Below, piece by piece: positions 42,563-51,901 of a stretch of DNA of 64,000 bases. This DNA comes from Bordetella genomosp. 12 (lineage in GTDB: Bacteria; Pseudomonadota; Gammaproteobacteria; Burkholderiales; Burkholderiaceae_B). The notes under the pieces are model-generated. The model was given only the letters and a program-made list of their open reading frames with translations, ran no database searches and had not been told where the DNA came from. Within the stretch, counting starts at the first letter, position 1. Each line of letters starts with the position of its first letter. Location of the stretch: NCBI RefSeq assembly GCF_002261355.1, contig NZ_NEVU01000003.1, forward strand, positions 1,488,001 to 1,552,000, written 5' to 3'. The translations under genes and the position numbers were made by a program.

Positions 42563-43537
42563 ATGAACGCATTGATGCGATCAATCGCGGCGATTGCCGT
42601 GCTCGGACTGTCGAGCACGGCCTGGTCTGCGCAGACTGATTACCCCACCAAACCGATTACCTTGGTGGTGCCGTTCTCGGCCGGCGGGGTGGTGGATTCC
42701 ATCGCCCGCATCGTCGGCGAGCGCTTGTCGACCAAGTACGGGCAACCGGTGATCATCGAGAACCGGGCAGGCGCCGGTGGCTCGATCGGCACGGCCTACG
42801 TGGCCAACAGCCCGGCGGATGGCTACACCCTGTTGACCGTCAGCACCTACTTCTCGGTATTGCCGAGTGTGATGGACGGCGTGAAGTGGTCTCCGACCAA
42901 GGATTTCACCGCCATCGCCAACGTCGGGATGATTCCGAATGTCATCGTGGTCAACCCCAACAACCCCGCCAACACCTTCCAAGAGCTACTCGCCAAGGCG
43001 AAAACCGGCTCGCCGCTGACCTACTCCTCCCCGGGCGTCGGCACCTCCAACCACCTGACAGGCGAACTGCTGTCGCAGCAGACTCACACCGACATGGTGC
43101 ACGTGCCCTACAAGGGGCAGTCCGACGCACTCTCAGACCTGCTGGCCGGGCGGGTTGACATGATGGCGCTGACCTCGGCGCTGGCGGGCCAGTACGTCAA
43201 GGCGGGCAAGCTCAAGGCGCTCGCGGTCGCGACCAACGTCCGCAGCTCGGCGCTGCCGTCGGTCCCGACGGTAGAAGAAGCCTCAGACCTCAAGGACTTC
43301 GATGTGCGGTCCTGGTTCGGCTTCGTGGCACCGGCCAAAACCCCCGACGCCGTCGTCAACCGCCTGGCTGCGGATATCGCGCAGGTGCTCGACGAGAAAG
43401 AGACGACAGAGAAGCTCGCGGCGCTCGGCTTGCAACGGGACTATCAAGGCCCCAAGGACTACCAGGCCTCCATCGCCAAAGAACAGGAGCGCTGGAAAAA
43501 AGTGGTGCAAGAAGCCGGCATCAACGGCAAGAACTAG
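42563..43537 (+). CDS. Bug-family tripartite tricarboxylate transporter substrate-binding protein
   Basis: 324 residues with a signal peptide (MRSIAAIAVLGLSSTAWSA). Bug signature: YPTKPITLVVPFSAGGVVDS, then IVGERLSTKYGQPVIIENRA, GAGGSIGTAYVANSPADGYT, and HVPYKGQSDALSDLLAGRVD. The ATG at 42563 follows GGAGGAAG. A periplasmic binder of carboxylates, probably of the acid oxidised by the FAD enzyme upstream. The membrane TctA/TctB partners are not in the window, as is usual for these expanded receptor families. Confidence 0.95.
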   Translation: MNALMRSIAAIAVLGLSSTAWSAQTDYPTKPITLVVPFSAGGVVDSIARIVGERLSTKYGQPVIIENRAGAGGSIGTAYVANSPADGYTLLTVSTYFSVLPSVMDGVKWSPTKDFTAIANVGMIPNVIVVNPNNPANTFQELLAKAKTGSPLTYSSPGVGTSNHLTGELLSQQTHTDMVHVPYKGQSDALSDLLAGRVDMMALTSALAGQYVKAGKLKALAVATNVRSSALPSVPTVEEASDLKDFDVRSWFGFVAPAKTPDAVVNRLAADIAQVLDEKETTEKLAALGLQRDYQGPKDYQASIAKEQERWKKVVQEAGINGKN

Positions 43538-43614
43538 TTCTCGCTGGCCACCCTCCGCCCACGCTGTCACGGCAGCGATGCCACCAAGACGAGGCCGGGA
43601 CCGGCCTTCGTCCC

Positions 43615-44319
43615 TCAGGGATAGACGATCGAGTACTGGACATAGCTGACCAGTTTTCCGGCCGTGACTGCATTGGTGGAGGTTCTGACATAACGGGCGA
43701 GGTAACGCAGCGTGGCCGATTGGTTGGTAATTTCTACATCCTGAGCCAGCTGTGTTGCAGCGTCCGCACCCACCTTGATCGTCTTGCCGTTCGGGTTTGC
43801 CAATTGGATCTGAACATTGCTAAATACCGACGCACTACTCAGACTTGGAATCGACGACTCCGCTTTGCTCTTAGGTGTGCTTTCCGTATAAGCAACGAGG
43901 TTACCTGTACCGTAGTCGGTAGTGGACCCCGGTTCGAAGTAGGCTCTTACCTTGCTGTTGTTCAAGGACGAAGGGCAATCGGTAAGCTTGATAAGGAAAG
44001 GCGTCGCACCCGCTATGTCATTGGCTTTTGGGATCGCCTTAACGCCTATCTTGGGCAAATTCACGATCAGGTTGTACGGCGGATCAGCGCTGTTGATCTT
44101 GCAGGTCTGATCGGTGATCTCGCCATTAATCGTGATGGTGCCATCCACTGCCCGCGCCGACGTGGGCATCATGCCGGCAATCGCCAGCGACGCGGCGACG
44201 AGCTTTACGCATTCAATTGCGGACTGCGGACTGCGGACTGCGGACTGCGGACTGCGGACTGCGGACTGCGGACTGCGGACTGCGGACTGCGGACTGCGGA
44301 CGATTAATGATAGAGACAT
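43615..44319 (-). CDS. Fimbrial major-subunit homologue 2 with heptanucleotide-repeat leader
   Basis: The same build as the gene at 32363: repeated RSPQSAV leader, signal peptide (KLVAASLAIAGMMPTSARA), then a Fim2/Fim3-type subunit (DGTITINGEITDQTCKI; AYFEPGSTTDYGTGNLVAYT; end YVQYSIVYP). The mature domain differs substantially from copy 1, while the first 270 bases are nearly identical. The in-frame ATG (44319) lacks a ribosome-binding site. The ATG at 44338 has GGGAG at six bases but is in another frame, so expression is probably OFF at the present repeat number. Loss of one repeat or gain of two would restore the frame. Confidence 0.85.
   Translation of the reverse strand: MSLSLIVRSPQSAVRSPQSAVRSPQSAVRSPQSAIECVKLVAASLAIAGMMPTSARAVDGTITINGEITDQTCKINSADPPYNLIVNLPKIGVKAIPKANDIAGATPFLIKLTDCPSSLNNSKVRAYFEPGSTTDYGTGNLVAYTESTPKSKAESSIPSLSSASVFSNVQIQLANPNGKTIKVGADAATQLAQDVEITNQSATLRYLARYVRTSTNAVTAGKLVSYVQYSIVYP
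44219..44301. repeat. Heptanucleotide tandem repeat (GCGGACT), 11.9 copies
   Basis: 83 bases of perfect units, the same length as the tract at 32961-33043. It lies in the 5' coding part of fimbrial gene 2. A frame-shifting repeat open in all three frames. Confidence 0.97.
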
Positions 44320-44344
44320 GGTGGGCGTTATCCGTCATGGTGAT

Positions 44345-44349
44345 CTCCC
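44345..44349 (-). promoter_or_regulatory. Ribosome-binding site of the out-of-frame start, fimbrial gene 2
   Basis: GGGAG six bases before the ATG at 44338, identical in spacing to copies 1 and 3. Confidence 0.75.
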
Positions 44350-44493
44350 GAAGCGAGAGCCGCAGTGTGCCGCAGCCCACGTGTGGGAGGGAGCGCGCGT
44401 TGCCGTGGCTCCTTTCTCCCTAGCGCGCCTTCACCTCGGCGCGCTGCAGGCCCCGCCGCCTGAAAAAACCAGACGGCTACGCCGCAGAGGGGC

Positions 44494-45138
44494 TCATGGG
44501 TAGACGATGGAGTACTGAACGTAAGTCACCAGTTTGCCGGCATTGATGGGATCCGAGCCAGTTTTGATGTAGCGCGCCAAATACCGTAGTGTCGCCTTCT
44601 GGTTTGCGATCGTGGTCTGCTGGGCGCTTTGCGATGCGGAGTCCACCCCAACCTTGATGGTCTTACCGTCGGGGTTGGCAAGCTGAATCTGTACCGATTT
44701 GAACACCGTGGCCGGTGTATTGATGGACGACGCGGGTGTCGTGACAGCATTCGTCGTGGTGTAGGCGATCAGATTTCCCGTGCCGTAGTCGGTCGTCGCA
44801 TAGGGCTCGAAATAGGCTTTGACCTTGCCATTCAATGTTGTTGGGCAGTCCGTCAGCTTGATCTCGAAGGGCGTGGCGCCCGCGGTGACATTGACGGCTT
44901 TCAGAGCAGTTCGACCTATCTTAGGCAAATTGACGATCAGATTGTGCGGTGGATCCTTGCCCTCGATCCTGCAGGTCTGATCGGTGATCTCGCCATTGAT
45001 GGTGATGGTGCCATCGACCGCCCGTGCGGGGGTGGGCATCATGCCGGCAATCGCCAGCGAGGCGGCGACGAGCTTTACGCACTCAATTGCGGATTACGGA
45101 TTGCGGATTGCGGAGACATTGCTCTGTCGGTTCGTCAT
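44494..45138 (-). pseudogene. Fimbrial major-subunit homologue 3, leader interrupted by a stop codon
   Basis: The mature domain is intact: VDGTITINGEITDQTC, KAYFEPYATTDYGTGNLIAY and the end YVQYSIVYP. The ATG at 45138 has GGGAG six bases upstream (45145-45149) and is in the same frame as the fimbrial domain, but codon 15 is TAA (45094-45096), inside a decayed repeat. Inside the frame the first ATGs (45042, 45039) lie within the signal peptide, so a product from them could not be exported normally. The gene is either inactive or needs a repeat change. An alternative view is a short ORF 44494-45042. Confidence 0.65.
45089..45113. repeat. Degenerate heptamer tract in fimbrial gene 3
   Basis: GCGGATT-ACGGATT-GCGGATT-GCGG: 3.6 units of a variant of the GCGGACT repeat. 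The second unit carries the G-to-A change that creates the in-frame TAA on the coding strand. Confidence 0.75.
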
Positions 45139-45280
45139 GTGTTTCTCCCAAATCGAGATCCGCAGTGTGCCGCGTGGCGGGTGTAGGATGCAGCGCGTGT
45201 TGACGTGGCGGGTTTCCGGCTCCCGCCACGTTACGAGGCGCACCAGCCCGAACGCGATTCTTGAAAACCAGACGGGCGGC

Positions 45281-46705
45281 TCAATCGTCGCGCGTGACTC
45301 TTAGGATTTCCTCGGCCGAGGTCTGCCCGGCATCCACCCAGCGCTGGCCGTCGTCGCGCATGCTGCGCAGGCCCGCCGCGGTGGCGGCGGCGCGCAGCGC
45401 GCGCTCGTCGCGCCCGTCGTGTATGAGGGCCCGCGCGGCGTCGTCCACGATGAAGAGTTCATGGATGCCGGAGCGTCCCGCGTAGCCGCTGTGGTTGCAG
45501 GCAGGGCAACCCACGGCGCGATAGTGCAGGCCGCCCGGCTCTACAGGCGACTTGCACTCCGGGCATAGCCGCCGCACCAGTCTTTGCGCCAGCACGCCCA
45601 AGAGCGAGGAGGCCAGCAGAAAAGGTTCCACCCCCATATCCACCAGGCGCGTCACGGCGGAGACGGCGTCATTGGTGTGCAGCGTGGCCAGCACCAGATG
45701 GCCGGTCAACGACGCCTGCACGGCGATTTGCGCCGTCTCCAGGTCACGGATTTCACCGATCATGATGACGTCGGGATCCTGGCGCAAGATGGCGCGCAGG
45801 GCGAGCGCGAAGCTCATGTCGATCTTGGCGTTGACCTGCGTCTGGCTCACGCCCGGCAGGTCGTACTCGATGGGATCCTCGACGGTGAGGATATTGCTCG
45901 TGGCCGCGTCCAGGCGGCTGAGCGCGGCATAGAGCGTGGTCGTCTTGCCGCTGCCCGTCGGCCCCGTCACCAGCACGATGCCGTGCGGCTGCCTAATGAG
46001 CGCATCCAGCTGGCCCAGCACCGCCGGGCTCATACCCAGGCGCTCCAGCTGCAGGCGCCCCGCCTCTTTGTCCAGCAGGCGCAGCACGGCGCGCTCGCCA
46101 TGCCCGGTGGGCAACGTCGACACCCGCACATCGATCGGCCGCCCGCCCACGCGCAGCGCGATGCGCCCATCCTGCGGCAGGCGTTTCTCGGCGATATCCA
46201 GATGCGCCATGATCTTGATGCGGGAGATGAGCGCGGCGTGCAACGCCTTGCGTGGCGTCACGACATCACGCAAGGTGCCGTCGACGCGGAAGCGCACGGC
46301 GGAGCGGGTTTCGAATGCTTCGATATGGATGTCGCTGGCGTTATCGCGCGCAGCCTGGGCGAACAAGGCATTGATCATCCGGATGACCGGCGCGTCGTCC
46401 TGCGCTTCCAGCAGGTCGGCCACCTCCGGCATGTCCTGCAGCAAACGATCCAGGTCGACCTCATTCTCGGCCACGCCCATGACCGAGGCGGCGTCCTCGC
46501 CGTGCGTATAGCTGGCCGTCAGCAGGGTCTCCAACGCCTGATCGTCCACTTCGCTGAGCGCGACCTCGCCATAGCGGCGGCGCACTTCCTGCACGGCCCA
46601 GGCCGGCGTGCGCGGGCTGACGGTCAGCCGCGCCTGGCCGCCGCTGAGGCCCAGCACCGCGCGCTGGGCGCGGGCCCATGCATAAGGCAGGGGATGCGCG
46701 CTCAT
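45281..46705 (-). CDS. gspE: Type II secretion ATPase
   Basis: 474 residues. GspE/PulE-type secretion ATPase: Walker A in [18 protein letters not shown] near residue 245, [20 protein letters not shown], Walker B in [20 protein letters not shown], a His box in [16 protein letters not shown], and the tetracysteine zinc motif (CPEC and CPAC) near 395. It powers pseudopilus growth by binding GspL at the platform. Overlaps the gspD stop by four bases; gspF is divergent. Confidence 0.96.
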   Translation of the reverse strand: MSAHPLPYAWARAQRAVLGLSGGQARLTVSPRTPAWAVQEVRRRYGEVALSEVDDQALETLLTASYTHGEDAASVMGVAENEVDLDRLLQDMPEVADLLEAQDDAPVIRMINALFAQAARDNASDIHIEAFETRSAVRFRVDGTLRDVVTPRKALHAALISRIKIMAHLDIAEKRLPQDGRIALRVGGRPIDVRVSTLPTGHGERAVLRLLDKEAGRLQLERLGMSPAVLGQLDALIRQPHGIVLVTGPTGSGKTTTLYAALSRLDAATSNILTVEDPIEYDLPGVSQTQVNAKIDMSFALALRAILRQDPDVIMIGEIRDLETAQIAVQASLTGHLVLATLHTNDAVSAVTRLVDMGVEPFLLASSLLGVLAQRLVRRLCPECKSPVEPGGLHYRAVGCPACNHSGYAGRSGIHELFIVDDAARALIHDGRDERALRAAATAAGLRSMRDDGQRWVDAGQTSAEEILRVTRDD

Positions 46706-49278
46706 AGGCGGCTGACCACCTGGGCGGGGTAGCCCATTTCGCGCAGCAGGGTCGTGGCAGTCTGCACCGTACCGGCATCGTTGGCGACCTGGCTGCGCAC
46801 CACATACCCTGCCCCGTCCGGACCGGGCTGCACATAGGCCGACAGCCCGCTGGCCAGGACCCGGCGCGCGATGGCGTCGGCGGCCTTCTGCTCCTTGACG
46901 GCGGCCAGCTGCAGCACCGTCCCCTCGCCTGGCGCGGCCGAGGCCAGCGTCGTGGGATCGATGGCCACGCTGATCGACACCGGGGCGGTCACCCGGATGG
47001 GCTGCTCCTCCAGGCTGGGATACACCGCGGGCGACTGACGCACGGCCGCCGACGGCGTCGCCACAGCCGGCGCACGGCGCGGGGCCTGGCCGTCGCTCCC
47101 GGGGCGCGCGTCATAAAGGTTGTTGGACACCCCGCCCCGCGCGCCCATCGGCGGGATCTGCGGGCCCTGCATGTCCGGCAGCAGCCAGTGCGCGTCGGGC
47201 TGCGCGCCCGCCTGCTGGCGCCGCATGTAGTCGTAGCGGTCCATGGTAAGCGAGGCGGCGCGTTGCGCATCGCGCACGACGTAGGGACGCAGAAACACCA
47301 TCAGATTGGTTTTGCTGCGCTTGCGGGTGTCATAGCGAAACAGCGCGCCCAGCACCGGGATGGAAGACAGCCCGGGCACCCCGTTAGTGCCCTGCGTCAC
47401 GCTATCTTGCAGCAATCCGCCCAGCACAATGATCTGGCCGTCTTCGACCAGCACACTGGTGTCGATCGCGCGCTTGTTGGTGACCACGCCGGCCGCGGTC
47501 GAGGAACTGGCCTCGTCGATGCTGCTGACCTCCTGGTAGATATCCAGCTTGACCGCGCCCCCCTCGGAGATCTGCGGCCGGATATTGAGCTTCAGGCCGA
47601 CATCCTCACGCTCGATGGTCTGGAAAGGATTGCTGCTGCCGCTGCTGCCCGAGGTGACGTACTGCCCGGTCACAAAGGGCACGGTCTTGCCCACCAGAAT
47701 CGTGGCCGACTGATTGTCCAGGGTAAGCAGATTGGGCGTGGACAGGATGTTGGCATCGCCACTGTTCTGCATGGCCCGCGCGATGACGCCCAGGTTGATC
47801 ACCGAGTTGCCCAGCACATCCACCGTGCCCTTGACGACGCCCAAACTCAAGCCGTTGCCCAGCAGATCGAGCGAGGTTGCGCCGCTGGAAGTCCCCAGGC
47901 CGCTGCCGCCCAGATTGGTGCCGCCCACGAAACTCGTGCCGTTGCTGTTGATGTTGCCCGCGCCGGTCATCCACTGAATGCCGAACTCATCGGCCTTGTC
48001 CATCGAGACTTCGACGATGAGACTCTCGACCAGCACCTGCGCGCGCCGCTGATCGAGCTGGTCGATCACCGTGCGCAGATTGCGATACAGCGGCTCGGGC
48101 GCGGAGATGATGAGCGAGTTCGAGGTGGGGTCGGCCTGTACCGTGGCCCCGCCGGCGCTGAATGAGACAGGCTGAGTACTGGCCTCTTCGCGGGTGATGC
48201 GCTCGTTCGAGCCGCTCAGGCCGCCACTGGATGTGCCGGAGGAGACGGCCGTCGTCTGCGTGCGCGCGGCCTGCGTGCCGCCCGCCGCGCTGCTCACGCT
48301 GCGCGAGGCGCTGTTGGCCGCGCCTGCGGCGCTGCCAGCCTGGTTGCTGGCCTGACCGGTCAGCAGGCCGCCCAGCACTTCGGCGATACGGGTGGCCTGC
48401 GCGTTGCGCAGATAGACCACGTGCAGATTGCTCTCGACCGACTGCTGGGCGTCGAGCTTGAGGATGAGCTCGCGCGCCAGGCGGGTGCGCCCCGCGCTGC
48501 CGGAGCGCACCAGCACGCTGTTGCTGCGCGGGTCGGCCACCACCGTCACGCGTTGCGTGGGATCGTTGCTTTGCGTGTCGAGCAGCTGCGACGCCAAGGC
48601 GGCGATGTCGGCCGCGATGCCGCCTTTGAGCGGCACTACATCGGTGGAGATGGCGCTGGGCACGTCGATGCGCGCGATGACTTCGGCGATGCGGTCCAGG
48701 TTGTCCGCGTAATCGGTCACCACCAGCGTGTTGTTGCCCGGATAGGCATTGACCGGATTGTTCGGCGGCACCATGGGGCGCAGCACCGGCACGAGATTGG
48801 CCGCATTCTCATAGCGCAGCGGAAAGACCCGCGTCATCATCTGCCCGCCTGCCGCGCCACGCAGAAAATCCGCCACCGGCACGGGCCCGCTAGCGGGGCG
48901 TCCGGCCGTGCTCACGGCACTGCCTTGCAGTTTGGCGTCGGCTTCCGGCACCACACGCATGATGCCGCCGACCTCCACCATGGAGAAGCCCTGCAGGCGC
49001 AGCGACCCGCTCAGCATGGCCAGTGCCTGCGCGCGGGAAACAGGCCTGTCGGACACGAGCGTGATTTTGCCTTTGACACGCGGATCGATGAGGAAGTCCT
49101 GCTCGGTGAACAGGGAGATCGCGCGCACGACGGCCGGGATGTCCGTCTCCACGAAGTTCAGGCTGACGTTGCCGTCCGGAGTGCCGCGAGTGCTCCCGGC
49201 GCTTGGCTGCGCTTGCGCAGAAGGAGGAAGGGCGGCGGCCAGCGCCAGGGCGAGACCGACTGACAGAAAGGAACGCAT
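46702..49278 (-). CDS. gspD: Type II secretion secretin with C-terminal SPOR-like domain
   Basis: About 858 residues. The signal peptide ends PPSAQAQ. The N0-N3 domains include [20 protein letters not shown], and a Ser/Gly/Ala-rich insert of about 65 residues lies in N3. The secretin core has [32 protein letters not shown] and [20 protein letters not shown]. The protein does not end after the secretin domain. About 75 terminal residues ([20 protein letters not shown] to the end) match a SPOR peptidoglycan-binding pattern. Forms the outer-membrane channel. The start is uncertain: ATG 49278 gives a classic signal peptide, ATG 49302 adds eight residues. Confidence 0.94.
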   Translation of the reverse strand: MRSFLSVGLALALAAALPPSAQAQPSAGSTRGTPDGNVSLNFVETDIPAVVRAISLFTEQDFLIDPRVKGKITLVSDRPVSRAQALAMLSGSLRLQGFSMVEVGGIMRVVPEADAKLQGSAVSTAGRPASGPVPVADFLRGAAGGQMMTRVFPLRYENAANLVPVLRPMVPPNNPVNAYPGNNTLVVTDYADNLDRIAEVIARIDVPSAISTDVVPLKGGIAADIAALASQLLDTQSNDPTQRVTVVADPRSNSVLVRSGSAGRTRLARELILKLDAQQSVESNLHVVYLRNAQATRIAEVLGGLLTGQASNQAGSAAGAANSASRSVSSAAGGTQAARTQTTAVSSGTSSGGLSGSNERITREEASTQPVSFSAGGATVQADPTSNSLIISAPEPLYRNLRTVIDQLDQRRAQVLVESLIVEVSMDKADEFGIQWMTGAGNINSNGTSFVGGTNLGGSGLGTSSGATSLDLLGNGLSLGVVKGTVDVLGNSVINLGVIARAMQNSGDANILSTPNLLTLDNQSATILVGKTVPFVTGQYVTSGSSGSSNPFQTIEREDVGLKLNIRPQISEGGAVKLDIYQEVSSIDEASSSTAAGVVTNKRAIDTSVLVEDGQIIVLGGLLQDSVTQGTNGVPGLSSIPVLGALFRYDTRKRSKTNLMVFLRPYVVRDAQRAASLTMDRYDYMRRQQAGAQPDAHWLLPDMQGPQIPPMGARGGVSNNLYDARPGSDGQAPRRAPAVATPSAAVRQSPAVYPSLEEQPIRVTAPVSISVAIDPTTLASAAPGEGTVLQLAAVKEQKAADAIARRVLASGLSAYVQPGPDGAGYVVRSQVANDAGTVQTATTLLREMGYPAQVVSRL

Positions 49279-49415
49279 GACGATTATGGGCTTGGAAGCC
49301 ATCAACAAGAGCAGCGCACAGCGCCTGAGAGCGGCGAGTATGACGGTGCAATACTACGGTCATATTTCAGCGCCAATCTGACGGGCCCGCAGCCCTTGCA
49401 TTACAGGCAGATGAC

Positions 49416-50609
49416 ATGCCCTCCTTTCGTTACGAGGCCAGCGACGCTCTGGGCAAGATCGTCCGTGGCACCCTGGAGGCCGATACCGAGCGCAGCGCGC
49501 GCAATCAGTTGCGCGGCCGAGGGCTCTTTCCGATTTCGACGGCGCGCGCCAGCCACGACAGCGTATTGCGCGCCAGGCTGAGCGATGCCGATCTGGCCTG
49601 GCTGACGCGCCAACTGGCCAGCCTGCTGGCGGCCCGCCTGCCGCTGGACGCGGCCTTGACGGTGACGCTGGAGCAGGCGGAAAAGCGCCACGTCGCCAGC
49701 GTGCTGACCGGCGTGCGCGACGATGTGCGCGCCGGGCACCGGCTCTCCGGCGCCCTGGCGGCGCGGCCACGGGATTTTCCGGAGATCTATCGCGCCCTCA
49801 TCGGCGCCGGAGAAGAGTCGGGGGATCTGTCGCAAGTCATGGACAAGCTGGCCGACTACATCGAAGAGCGCAATGCCTTGCGCAGCAAGGTCCTCACGGC
49901 CTTCATCTATCCGGTCGTGGTGGCCGCCGTGTCCGTGTTGATCGTGATTTTTCTGCTGGGCTATGTCGTGCCGCAGGTGGTCACGGCGTTCAGCCAGGCC
50001 AAGCAGCAACTGCCGCTGCTGACCCGCATCATGCTGGCGCTTTCGGATTATGTGCGCGACTGGGGCGGGTTAAGCGCGCTGGCCATCGTCCTCGCGGCCG
50101 GGCTGTGGCGCTACAGCCTGCAGCTGCCGGCCGCGCGCGCCGCCTGGCATGGCCGCCTGATGCGCTTGCCCTTGATGGGCCGCTTCGTACTGGGCGTGAA
50201 CGCGGCGCGCTTTGCGTCGACGCTGGCCATCCTGGCCGGCAGCGGTGTGCCGATTCTGGCCGCGCTGGACGCCGCACGGCGCACGATGACCAACGACGTC
50301 CTGCGCGCGGCCGTGCAGGACGCCGCCGAGCAGGTCGGTAAGGGCGTGCCCTTATCGGCCGCGCTGGCCAGCCGCAAAGTCTTGCCGCCCCTGCTCATCC
50401 ATCTGGTGGCCAGCGGCGAGAAAACCGGCCGCCTGCCCGAACTCCTGGATCAGTGCGCGCGCAACCTCTCACGCGACCTGGAGCGCCGCGCCCTGGCCAT
50501 GACGGCGCTGCTCGAGCCGGCGCTCATTCTGGTAATGGGCGGCTTCGTGCTGTTGATCGTGCTAGCCGTGATGATGCCCATCCTGGACATGAACCAGCTC
50601 ATCCGTTGA
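49416..50609 (+). CDS. gspF: Type II secretion inner-membrane platform protein
   Basis: 397 residues, the standard size. The N-terminus SFRYEASDALGKIVRGTLEA is typical, and two T2SSF domains with three membrane helices follow. Key segments are LIGAGEESGDLSQVMDKLAD near residue 130 and HLVASGEKTGRLPELLDQCA near 330, ending FVLLIVLAVMMPILDMNQLI. Divergent from gspD with about 137 bases between, which should hold both promoters. Separated by 17 kb from the gspC-N genes it works with. Confidence 0.95.
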   Translation: MPSFRYEASDALGKIVRGTLEADTERSARNQLRGRGLFPISTARASHDSVLRARLSDADLAWLTRQLASLLAARLPLDAALTVTLEQAEKRHVASVLTGVRDDVRAGHRLSGALAARPRDFPEIYRALIGAGEESGDLSQVMDKLADYIEERNALRSKVLTAFIYPVVVAAVSVLIVIFLLGYVVPQVVTAFSQAKQQLPLLTRIMLALSDYVRDWGGLSALAIVLAAGLWRYSLQLPAARAAWHGRLMRLPLMGRFVLGVNAARFASTLAILAGSGVPILAALDAARRTMTNDVLRAAVQDAAEQVGKGVPLSAALASRKVLPPLLIHLVASGEKTGRLPELLDQCARNLSRDLERRALAMTALLEPALILVMGGFVLLIVLAVMMPILDMNQLIR

Positions 50610-50626
50610 GCGGCAAGCCGCCGGGA

Positions 50627-51799
50627 TCAGGCGTTCTTGCTGCCGGTAAAGAGGCTGTCGACGAAGGTCTGGTCGATTTTTTCGCCGCTCAGGGTGCGCG
50701 CCAGCAACTCGCCCACCAATTGCTGCAGCGAGAAGACGATATCCGGCTGCACACGACTGAGCTTGGTCATATGCTCGGGCGTATTGGCCACCGCCACCGT
50801 CTTGGTGTCGGGCCCGGCGACGTCCTTGGCGGCCAGCACGATGAAGGCGTTCTCGGCGTCGTCGCCATGCAGCGCCAGCACGTAGCGCGCCTTGCTGACG
50901 CCGGCCTGCGTCAAGACGGCGGAGGTCGAGGCGTCGCCCTGGATGAGGTCGGCATCCTCGGGATAGGTGTGCTCGACATCCTCGGGCACGATGACCGTGA
51001 CGGGATAACCGTGCGCGCGCAGCACGGGGTAGACCGCGCAGGCCAGCGCGGAGGCGCCGGCCAGGATGATGTGATCGTGACGCATGGCGTGAGCAATCCT
51101 GCCTTTGATGATTCGTTTGACGTTGCCGCCTATCACCGGCCCGGCGATCGCGCTGACGGAGGTGGCAAATACCGTAATGCCCAGAATGATCATGGACAAG
51201 GTGAAATAGCGCGCCACGACGGTGTGCGGCACGATGTCGCCATAACCGACCGTGGACATCGTCACCACCGAGAAATACACGGCGGCGTCCATGTCATTGA
51301 TGGGCGGGGCGAACTCCGAACCCAGATACAGGCTGCCAAAGACCGCATAGGCCAGCAAGGAGCAGATGGCGATGACCGCGTACAGGCTGCCTGCCGCCAC
51401 GCTGGCCCGGTCAAAGCGCGGCCAGGCCCCCAGCAACAGGGCGAAGACGGCGAAGGTGTAAATCTCCAGCACCGGGCTGGCCGTGCCCAGAAAGCCGAGC
51501 ACGCCGATGACGGCGAGGTTGAGCAGAGAAAACGCCCAGGCGACCCGTGCACGCAGCAGCAAGCCTAGCGCCATAAAGACCAGGCACAGGCCGAGCAAGG
51601 TGCGCGGGGCATCGAACAGGCCGACGGCGTCGATGGCGCCTCGCCAGGTTTCGAAACTGGCAAAGAAATCGAAGTTGGGCCGCCCGGCATGCACGAAGAC
51701 GGACTTCAAATGCAGATAACCGTCCAGCGCGACCGCGATCGCCAGCAACAGATGTACGGGCAGATAACGCGCAAACGTGGAACGCAGCGGGAGAAGCAT
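50627..51799 (-). CDS. Voltage-gated-type potassium channel with TrkA-N (RCK) domain
   Basis: 390 residues. Six hydrophobic segments in the first 220 residues end in the K+ selectivity filter STVGYGDIVP near residue 213. A cytoplasmic RCK/TrkA-N Rossmann domain follows (HDHIILAGASALACAVYPVL; LIQGDASTSAVLTQAGVSKA). Similar to Kch-type channels. The ATG at 51799 was chosen because it begins the conserved N-terminus. It is monocistronic and converges with gspF. Confidence 0.9.
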   Translation of the reverse strand: MLLPLRSTFARYLPVHLLLAIAVALDGYLHLKSVFVHAGRPNFDFFASFETWRGAIDAVGLFDAPRTLLGLCLVFMALGLLLRARVAWAFSLLNLAVIGVLGFLGTASPVLEIYTFAVFALLLGAWPRFDRASVAAGSLYAVIAICSLLAYAVFGSLYLGSEFAPPINDMDAAVYFSVVTMSTVGYGDIVPHTVVARYFTLSMIILGITVFATSVSAIAGPVIGGNVKRIIKGRIAHAMRHDHIILAGASALACAVYPVLRAHGYPVTVIVPEDVEHTYPEDADLIQGDASTSAVLTQAGVSKARYVLALHGDDAENAFIVLAAKDVAGPDTKTVAVANTPEHMTKLSRVQPDIVFSLQQLVGELLARTLSGEKIDQTFVDSLFTGSKNA

Positions 51800-51849
51800 C
51801 ACAGATAACCGGTGGGCCAAGGCTGCCAAAGTGTAGCAGCGCGACCCGG

Positions 51850-51891
51850 AAAAAAACTGGCCTGGCGCATTCCGTATTGGACGCCAGGCCA
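51850..51891 (-). terminator. Rho-independent terminator of the FhuA-type receptor gene
   Basis: On the minus strand TGGCCTGGCG and CGCCAGGCCA form a perfect 10-bp stem (51858-51867 with 51882-51891), followed by a run of seven T. It overlaps the end of the receptor region by position and lies upstream of the potassium-channel gene. Confidence 0.85.
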
Positions 51892-51901
51892 ATGCCTGCC
51901 T

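Larger units (their letters stand above)
44099..44372. repeat. Long direct repeat, copy B (5' part of fimbrial gene 2)
   Basis: Partner of 32841-33114: same orientation, no gaps, 9 mismatches in 274 bases. Recombination between the copies would delete or duplicate the 11.26-kb segment with putA, the regulators and the FAD/Bug operon, leaving one hybrid fimbrial gene. Confidence 0.9.

Noticed and set aside
43589-43612. Terminator after the Bug gene (GGCCGG/CCGGCC palindrome)
   Set aside because: The stem has almost no loop and no T-tract follows on either strand; not convincing.
47188-49263. Long plus-strand frames opposite gspD
   Set aside because: Shadows with His/Arg/Gly-rich composition and no domain pattern.
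45281-50609. Type IV pilus genes (pilB/pilQ/pilC) instead of gspE/D/F
   Set aside because: The secretin has the N0-N3 layout of GspD, and a complete gspC-N set lies in the same window.
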